From NCBI GenBank assembly GCA_037178625.1, contig CM074129.1, positions 930,001 to 994,000 of the forward strand: DNA of 64,000 nucleotides. Direction: 5' to 3'. Within the stretch, counting starts at the first letter, position 1; every line of letters begins with the position of its first letter. A model generated the notes under the pieces. It was not told the DNA's origin. It saw nothing but the letters and a program-made list of their open reading frames with translations, and ran no database searches. The stretch is from Skeletonema tropicum. Taxonomy: Eukaryota; Bacillariophyta; Thalassiosirophyceae; Thalassiosirales; Thalassiosiraceae. Below, one piece after another: positions 57,732-64,000 of the stretch. The translations under genes and the position numbers were made by a program.

Positions 57732-59221
57732 CTAGAGGTTGGTCTCGTCTCGGTCTCGGCACTGTCCCGAGATTCGAGCCGAGACAGGGTCCGTCGAGAC
57801 GAGATCCCGGGATATCTCGAGATTTTCAATGAAGAAGGTTAGCAATGATTAAAAGGGGCAAAACCAACAAATAATTATCTACTATGGACTCTTTAGACAA
57901 CTTAGTACTCATTGTTCTGGCCAGCATCAATTGGATCCCCACTCTCATCCTTGTCTTCAAAAGAAGGAGGGAGTAGAAACTCATTCAAAGGGACATCTGG
58001 ATCTGGCATGAGTTCATCCCAATTTTTGCGGATGAGGCTTATATTTTCTTCAACAAACATGATGCATCGATGCGGCAAGTAAGAATGGGATCAATGCAAG
58101 ATCGCTTTGCTGCAATTACTCTGGCTGCCCTGCTCCAGATTCTTTCCAAGGGAGCGGGAGTTGCTGGAATATCTCACAGGTACTCTCGTGCAAGTGTTGC
58201 AAGTTCAGGGAATTGGTGAGCGATTTGTTTCCAACGCTTCAATGGATCATTAAACTTTCTTTCTCCATCTTGCATCGGCATTTGCTCCAGGAGTTCGTAA
58301 GCTGCAGCTGGGCTTCACATCGGATCCGAATATTAACGTCAGTCAATTCGTCATCATTTGCTGCTGCATCGTCGTCGAAGTCAAATGCACCCAAGAAAGC
58401 GAAGCTCGTGTCTTCTGCTTTAGAAGATACTTGCAGTACTGCAATACTTCCACCTTCACCACCATTATCATTTGTATTTGTATTAGCCTCCTTCTCGACA
58501 TCAACCATAAGATCTTTGATGAGTTGCATCAACTTATTACACAAGGTCGAGTCAATTCATATTCAATAATGGCAATGATGTTCAATTACTACTTACCTTC
58601 AAAAGCCAGAACTGCATTACAATGAAGAACGTGGCCTGTGCAATATGCATGCGCCCAATCCTCATGTGCTCCATTCATACGGATTGCAAACTTTCTCAAC
58701 TGCTTGTGTCCTGGTTCACTACACATCGGATTATCACCCTTCCAATGTTTGCAAATGCATTTGTCATCCCAATCTTCTTCGTCGCTCGAGGATTCCGATG
58801 GTTTTCGCTCTTTGCATTTGACATCATCGTCTTCGTCACCCGACGATTCCAACGATTCGTTCCTGCTGGCAGTAGAAGCTGCATCGGCATCGGTGATAGC
58901 ATCGCATCGACCATGACTTCAGAATAGATGAAGATGATGAGTTGAATTCATCAAAAAAATAATCAAACTCCAATGAACAAGTCGTGTGAACGCACCCAAC
59001 GGTGTCAAAGGGAGTCTTGTTATGATGTAAGATTGGAATCGTGCTGATGAAATCAGAAGTAGCCGCAGAAACGAATTGTTCTTCGTCATGGTTGGCTGTG
59101 AGAAAGAGATGACAAAAAATCCCGAAATGCTCCGAGACAGAGGGTGCCGAGACGAGACACCTGTCTCGACCCAAAAAATCCCGTCTCGTCTCGGCCGAGT
59201 CGAGACGAGACCAACCTCTAG
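57732..59221. mobile_element. DNA transposon with CTAGAGGTTGGTCTCGTCTCG ends (1490 bp)
   Basis: The 20-plus-bp ends are inverted at 57732 and 59221 and flanked by AAAATA on both sides (57726-57731, 59222-59227), a likely 6-bp target duplication. Subterminal GAGACGAGAC motifs are repeated near both ends. Superfamily not assigned. It contains a small minus-strand gene with no transposase features. Confidence 0.8.
58239..58852 (-). CDS. Cys/His-rich small protein inside the transposon, two open segments
   Basis: 58589-58852 reads MESSGDEDDDVKCKE, then CICKHWKGDNPMCSEPGHK and HAYCTGHVLHC, a Cys/His pattern that could bind zinc. It ends at a GTAAGT donor near 58596. A second open segment, 58239-58544, is acidic with a helical start (LMQLIKDLMVDVEKE). 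I could not match donor and acceptor phases, so joining them is tentative. It could be a captured gene piece or part of the element's own machinery. Confidence 0.4.
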
Positions 59222-59577
59222 AAAATACCCAAGCTCCATAGAACAGGCTACTCCTACCTACATAAGTACTCCTATCTACATACTTTGAAGGCTGAATTCA
59301 GTCTTAGGCCTTTTTACCAACTCTCAACTCTAGCTTGCAGTTTGCCTGATCGAGCCAAAGCAAGGCCGCAGGCAGGCAGAGGCCTCTTTTGACCTCAATC
59401 TTTGTATGTAGCCATTTACCAGCTCTCACTTTAGCCTCGTACCTCATTGACCAGAGAGAGCTCTATCAGAACATAAAATTGTTCATCAAACATAAGTAAC
59501 ATTCCGCCCAAGCCAAACAAGCTAAACTGTCGACTTACATCTAAAAGTCACACAACTACATCCTCAATCCTCACAAT

Positions 59578-60000
59578 ATGTGCAACGCCAGATCAACCAA
59601 GACGTCTCCCTTCATCATCAAGAAGGACCAATCCTCGGCTTCATCCAGCTCCGAACCAGTGCACACAACGACTGCACCCTGTCATCCGGAGCCGATAGAA
59701 ATCGATATCTGTACCCTGAGTACAAAAGAATTGCAATCACTGAAACAAGACGATCCGTTCCTCTACTATTCTATCCCCGTTGTACGAAGGGCAGCGTTCA
59801 GACTTGAGGAGCCCGATATGTCTCATTCCAGTTTCAAAGGATCTACTACCGTCAAGCGACGAACAAGAGTGTCATACGAGTGTCATACGGATCTCCTGAT
59901 GGCTGATCTTTTAGAAGATCTCGAAAAGGAATGTGATGAATCAGCTTCGGAGCAGATTGATCTAGGTTTATCCCAGTTACTTGATCTTTATGCTAGATAG
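59578..60000 (+). CDS. Hypothetical protein, family B copy 3 (140 aa)
   Basis: ATG 59578. Same length and blocks as copy 1, with mostly conservative changes (for example SALEQ to SASEQ), so the protein has probably been under selection. Its upstream DNA preserves the empty site of the MITE found in copy 1. Confidence 0.75.
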   Translation: MCNARSTKTSPFIIKKDQSSASSSSEPVHTTTAPCHPEPIEIDICTLSTKELQSLKQDDPFLYYSIPVVRRAAFRLEEPDMSHSSFKGSTTVKRRTRVSYECHTDLLMADLLEDLEKECDESASEQIDLGLSQLLDLYAR

Positions 60001-60595
60001 AAGTAGCAATAACGATAAGACACGAAATGAAAATGTTACCATGATGCTATGATATAGAAGAGAGTAGAACCATAATAGAACTTTCCGTAATAGTACTTTA
60101 AATTCAAATCATACTCAGATCATCGTCAATATTAAGTAGTATGCAGCAATCAATATCTCTCTAGAGAGCCAATTTCAGTGACCTTGCCTTCAATTCCATC
60201 TCTCTGTGAGAAGTCTGACCCAAGTTTGACTCAATTGATGCATTTTTACTTCTACTTTTTGACCGGTTAGAGCGTAGTTGCACGATTTACAGCCGGAGCT
60301 GATTTTACTTGACGAAGGCGATGATAATTACTTTATTACCTTCATTACTTGGTTGGCTCATAGGCTCATCTTGTCGAGGTCTTTGTGCTCCATTTTAATG
60401 AAGGAAAGCGACGGATCTGAGCTAGTCAACAGAGCCAGGTTTCCTCATAAAGATTGTTGCATTTCAGCTGAATATTATTCGACACATTTTAGTTTAGCTA
60501 TTAGGTATTGCTGATTCATCACTGTTCTACTCTCTTTTATAGATCATTACATCATGGTAACATTTTCATTTCGTGTCTTATCGTTATTGCTACTT
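60001..60595. other. Spacer inside the family B inverted pair
   Basis: The first and last ~70 bp are inverted copies of each other, the shared 3' flank of the genes. No gene seen between. Confidence 0.6.
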
Positions 60596-61027
60596 CTATC
60601 TAGCATAAAGATCAAGCAACTGGGATAAACCTAGATCAATCTGCTCCAAAGCTGATTCATTACATGCCTCGTCTTCAAGATCTTCTAAAAGATCAGCCAT
60701 CAGGAGATCCGTATGACACTCATATGACACTCTTGTTCGTCGCTTGACGGTAGTAGATCCTTTGAAATTGGAATGAGACATATCGGGCTCCTCAAGTCTG
60801 AACGCTGCCCTTCGGACAACGGGGATAGAATAGTAGAGGAACGGGTCATCTTGTTTCAGTGATTGCAGATCTTCTGCACTCAGGGTACCGATATCGATTT
60901 CTATCTGCTCCTGGTGGCAGGGTGCAGTAGTTGTGTGCACTGGTTCGGAGCTTGAAGTTGAAGAAGCCGAGGATTGGTCCTTCTTGATGATGAAGGGAGT
61001 CGTCTTGGTTGATCTGGCGTTGCACAT
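60596..61027 (-). CDS. Hypothetical protein, family B copy 4 (143 aa)
   Basis: ATG 61027, intact. It has a 3-residue insertion (SSTSSSEP) and an LEDEACNES variant relative to copy 3. It is tail-to-tail with copy 3, repeating the arrangement of copies 1 and 2. Confidence 0.75.
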   Translation of the reverse strand: MCNARSTKTTPFIIKKDQSSASSTSSSEPVHTTTAPCHQEQIEIDIGTLSAEDLQSLKQDDPFLYYSIPVVRRAAFRLEEPDMSHSNFKGSTTVKRRTRVSYECHTDLLMADLLEDLEDEACNESALEQIDLGLSQLLDLYAR

Positions 61028-61392
61028 TATGTATCGTGAGGATGTAGTTGTATGAGTTTCAGTGTAGTTTGTTGGCTTGTTTTATGACTTGTTCAATTCA
61101 GTGTAGAAAAATTATGTGTTCATCGATGTCATTTCTTAGCTGTCTACATAGTCGGACAGAGAGGCTAACGTTGAGAGCTGGTAAATTATGAATTGTCTTC
61201 GAAGAGGCTTTTGGCTCAGCGAGCTACAATACTGCTTGGCTAAGTTAAAGTCGGTAAAATGGCCTAAGTACTCCTATTGAAGATTGAAGTCTGTAATTGA
61301 AGTAGAGAAAAGACGGACGAGCGAGGAGCGAGAGTGAAAGTACTTACTTAAAAGCAGTATTGTACGATTGATAAATAGATAAACAGATTTTT

Positions 61393-61720
61393 TTAGTTAA
61401 ACCTGGGGGGCTTGGGTTGGTCCCGAAGACGCTGTGGGGCCTGCTGGGAATACGATGGTCGTTGGAGGTGGATAGATAGCGAACGCCTTGGTGCAGGCAA
61501 GACCGAATTGTTGGAGGAAGTAGATTTTGGGGGTGGGTGCTGTGTAGGAGCGGCCGTAGAATTTCTGGTGGGCTGGTTTGGATGAATGAGGACCACGGAC
61601 GAGTTTGCGAGAGGGAGAATGCCGTGTGGGGCTGAGCTTTGGAGGGAGTCGAGATACATCTTGGCAGCTTGAGGCCAAGTGGAGGTGAAGGAGAGTGACT
61701 CTCTCACTTGCATGGCTGGT
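61393..61720 (-). repeat. Dispersed repeat with conserved reading frame (copy 2), frame-broken
   Basis: Same peptides as 40152-40486 (MYLDSLQSSAPHGILPLANSS and FYGRSYTAPTP..FLQQFGLACTKAFA), but the two halves lie in different frames, so this copy is broken. Confidence 0.55.
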
Positions 61721-61929
61721 AATCACCAACCAACCGATCTGTTCAGTCGCACAAGTGGAGGTTGTGCAGGGGGTTTTGAACTGGTTAGTGCAAATTGAAA
61801 CAACCCGAAAGCCTTCCGAAAGCTTATACAGTTCTTGGTTCCATCGTATTGCTCTTCCTCCAATGATTTGTCCCAAGAGCATGAGCATGAGGACCCACCA
61901 GCATGGAATATGACCTATCTTCCTTACAT

Positions 61930-62640
61930 TTAAAGCACTGGATAACTATAGGCATAATCCTTCATCAACTTTGCAGTAGCATTGTTCTTTCTTGCATAAG
62001 TCAAATTCAAATCAAGAGCAGTAAAGCCACTCAATCGCGTTGCTGGATTACCATATTGTATTAACGCCTTGACCAAACCACTCGCTCCCTCATGACTACC
62101 ATCTCTCCCCTTCGCGCTCTCGGACTCAAACTCAAAAACTGCAGTAACATTCCCCCCGACACAGTCACAAGCAATCCTCTAGACACCTCTTCACCATGAA
62201 ACAACAAGTCTTCATACCTGATAGCAAGATGAGGGAACTTTTTCATTGTTCGTTCGGCCTCCCAATCTCCATACCACCAATTACTATACACGCATCCAGA
62301 AGTGTATCATGAAACTTGCGTGAAAAGTGCAGTTTCATCGCGATCACGCACATTCTCACGAATTAGATGTGGACAATGCTCTTCATCATACTCTGATTCC
62401 CAAACCGTGACACCGTAGCCATGACGACACTGTGTGAACTCATCCACGTAAATGGATCTTTAATCATCATGAATGGGAAGAACTCAGTTTGATTGACCCC
62501 CCCTCCATCCCATGCTACCCTCTTGAGTCTATTAGATGGAAGAGAGTGTTTCCCCCATGGAGCTTGCCACAGTATTGGCCATGTTATGAGCAATTTTGTG
62601 GTCTTCGCTACTGAGTTCCTTTGTTGACATTAGAGGAAGG
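61930..62640 (-). pseudogene. Sulfotransferase-like pseudogene
   Basis: In order: FFPFMMIKDPFTWMSS, which resembles the family RDPxxWM segment; NWWYGDWEAERTMKKFPHL; and AIRYEDLLFHGEEV, which resembles the RFEDLLFHPEEV segment of sulfotransferase-like proteins. A tail with DGSHEGASGLVKAL and FTALDLNLTYARKNN follows. Frame changes are needed after the first and third pieces. The 5' part with the PAPS-binding loop is not visible. Confidence 0.6.
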
Positions 62641-62820
62641 ACATTTATTTTGGATTATTAGTGCCGAAATCTACATGGGAATCACTACGAAAAGTACCAA
62701 GCGGTAACCAACTCTTTGTACATGGGAAGTTACAGCTTTCAGCTATGTATCTATACTACCTACATCAGCGGAGCTCAGAGGTGACGAACAACGAACAACT
62801 CAACCTGCTCCAAAGCCACC

Positions 62821-64000
62821 ATGAAGAGAAAGTCAGCCGATGATGCGGAGAATCCAATCATCATCGATGTATCCGAAAGTGATCTGTCATCTTTTGGTAG
62901 CAGTACCCAACAAGAGGCTGCCATTTCCAACTTCTTCTTTCATCATACGGAGGAGGGCGCATCAAACTCTCATAATAGTATCATCACTCAACTCAACATA
63001 TCCAAATGTCGCCTCGGTCCAAACGGGATAGCCAACCTCCTCTCCTTTCTATCCAATAATTATCCATCCATTCAAATATATCAAATCAATCTACAGCGAA
63101 ATGCCATTGGGTCAACTGGCGGGAGGGCAATTGGCTCGTTTCTTCTTCGTCAACATCTTTGTTGTTGTACACTGCTGGATATTAGTTTAAATGACATCAA
63201 GGCGGGTGGTGGTCAACAACCCCTTGCCATTGAACTCATCTCCACTGCACTACGTTCCAATACGACACTCACTACGTTGCGAATGAACAAGTGTGCCCTT
63301 GGTCCGGAGGGGGGGACACATCTCGGACATGCACTTCGACAAAACACATCTTTGAAAGAATTGCAATTGGAGGGGAATATGATTGGTCCATTGGGTGCTG
63401 AGAGGTTGTTTGATGCGCTTCAGGTTAATCGAACTTTGGAGGTGTTGGGATTGAAAATGAATCGTATTGGGGGAGGAGGTGGTGGTGGTGTGGAGAAGGG
63501 AGATGTTCGATCGTTGGCGTGTGCATTGGGGTGCTGTCAATTGCTTCAATTGGATTTATCTTACAATGATCTTCGTTGTTTAGGATGTAGTATATTAGCA
63601 GAGGCATTGGGACAACAAACGCAATGTTGTACGCTTAGGGAGCTTACATTGGAAAAAAATGATATTGGTGGGGAAGGTGCAGTGTCACTTGCACGTGCTC
63701 TTGGTAGTAATAGAACAGATGATGGTAGTAATAGTGGTAGCCAATTGCAATCTCTTGTATTGAAGGGAAATGCAATTGGAGATGTGGGTGCCGTGGCAAT
63801 TGGGGCGATGTTACAGCAAAATGATTCATTGAGGTCGTTGGATCTTTCGTCGTGTTCGATTCGTAATGAGGGCGGGGCAGCGATTGGTGAAGGCCTGTCT
63901 GTCAACACTGCCCTTCAAACTCTCAATCTGGATAAAAATTCACTTGGATCTGGAACAAGTCATGCTCTATTTTCGGAAGGGGTCGTTACCAACCAGACGT
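62821..64000 (+). CDS. Leucine-rich-repeat protein (RNase-inhibitor type), 3' incomplete
   Basis: ATG 62821, open to the window end (393 codons). The first 20 residues include NPIIIDVSESDLSS, a SUMO-interaction-like hydrophobic-acidic stretch. Then come at least eight LRRs of about 28 residues with LxxLxLxxNxIGxxGAxxLAxAL, the ribonuclease-inhibitor/NLR-type repeat. One repeat holds a GGGGGGG insertion. LRRs of this kind bind proteins; no NACHT or kinase part is visible here. Confidence 0.85.
   Translation, partial: MKRKSADDAENPIIIDVSESDLSSFGSSTQQEAAISNFFFHHTEEGASNSHNSIITQLNISKCRLGPNGIANLLSFLSNNYPSIQIYQINLQRNAIGSTGGRAIGSFLLRQHLCCCTLLDISLNDIKAGGGQQPLAIELISTALRSNTTLTTLRMNKCALGPEGGTHLGHALRQNTSLKELQLEGNMIGPLGAERLFDALQVNRTLEVLGLKMNRIGGGGGGGVEKGDVRSLACALGCCQLLQLDLSYNDLRCLGCSILAEALGQQTQCCTLRELTLEKNDIGGEGAVSLARALGSNRTDDGSNSGSQLQSLVLKGNAIGDVGAVAIGAMLQQNDSLRSLDLSSCSIRNEGGAAIGEGLSVNTALQTLNLDKNSLGSGTSHALFSEGVVTNQT

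Noticed and set aside
1..64000. CRISPR arrays, rRNA or tRNA genes, bacterial operons
   Set aside because: No regular repeat-spacer array and no RNA-gene signature was recognised by eye; genes have eukaryotic introns. A tRNA scan was not possible here.

Overview
This window looks like nuclear DNA of a stramenopile alga, most likely a centric diatom. The pointers are a secreted GH18 chitinase with very long cysteine-rich arrays, a bestrophin-type channel, short GT-AG introns (68-300 bp, donors mostly GTGAGT or GTAAGT), small species-specific gene families and dense transposons. The species is an inference, not read directly. There is one 500-base gap (26082-26581).

Layout. (1) 1-10046: two Ty3/gypsy elements and a gag-protease fragment, nested on the minus strand. 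They are bracketed by an apparently perfect 849-bp inverted repeat that is the 3' end of a Helitron. Two LTRs can be bounded (4955-5274 and 7093-7386). (2) 9198 to about 26 kb: one large Helitron-like unit. Its RepHel gene (9721-15468) is intact over four exons with consistent phases (1768 codons) and holds a zinc/DUF6570-like region, an HUH-Y2 Rep and a PIF1-type helicase. Upstream lie an unrecognised acidic gene, a broken Ulp1/C48 protease and an intact 1164-residue gene with an MBD-like domain and an internally duplicated module. A divergent coiled gene runs into the gap. Introns of at least four of these genes carry copies of one 27-bp imperfect palindrome, always exactly 27 bp; I saw no copies in the host genes.

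(3) 26.6-38.6 kb: host genes, a bestrophin-like channel (+) convergent with a roughly 10.8-kb GH18 gene (-). The first ~2500 codons of the chitinase gene are clean, while its last 2.8 kb carries many single-base frame breaks. (4) 38.6-62.6 kb: a gene-poor stretch full of short non-autonomous DNA transposons. Boundaries can be set for several, two by comparison with an empty site inside this window. Between them lie two small duplicated gene families (41797/44347, and 48344/49557/59578/61027), a few uncertain genes and a sulfotransferase-like pseudogene. (5) 62821 to the end: the start of a leucine-rich-repeat gene that continues past the window.

The most original signal is the Helitron unit: an intact rolling-circle replicase beside an MBD-like protein and a SUMO-protease remnant, with introns marked by a shared fixed-length palindrome.
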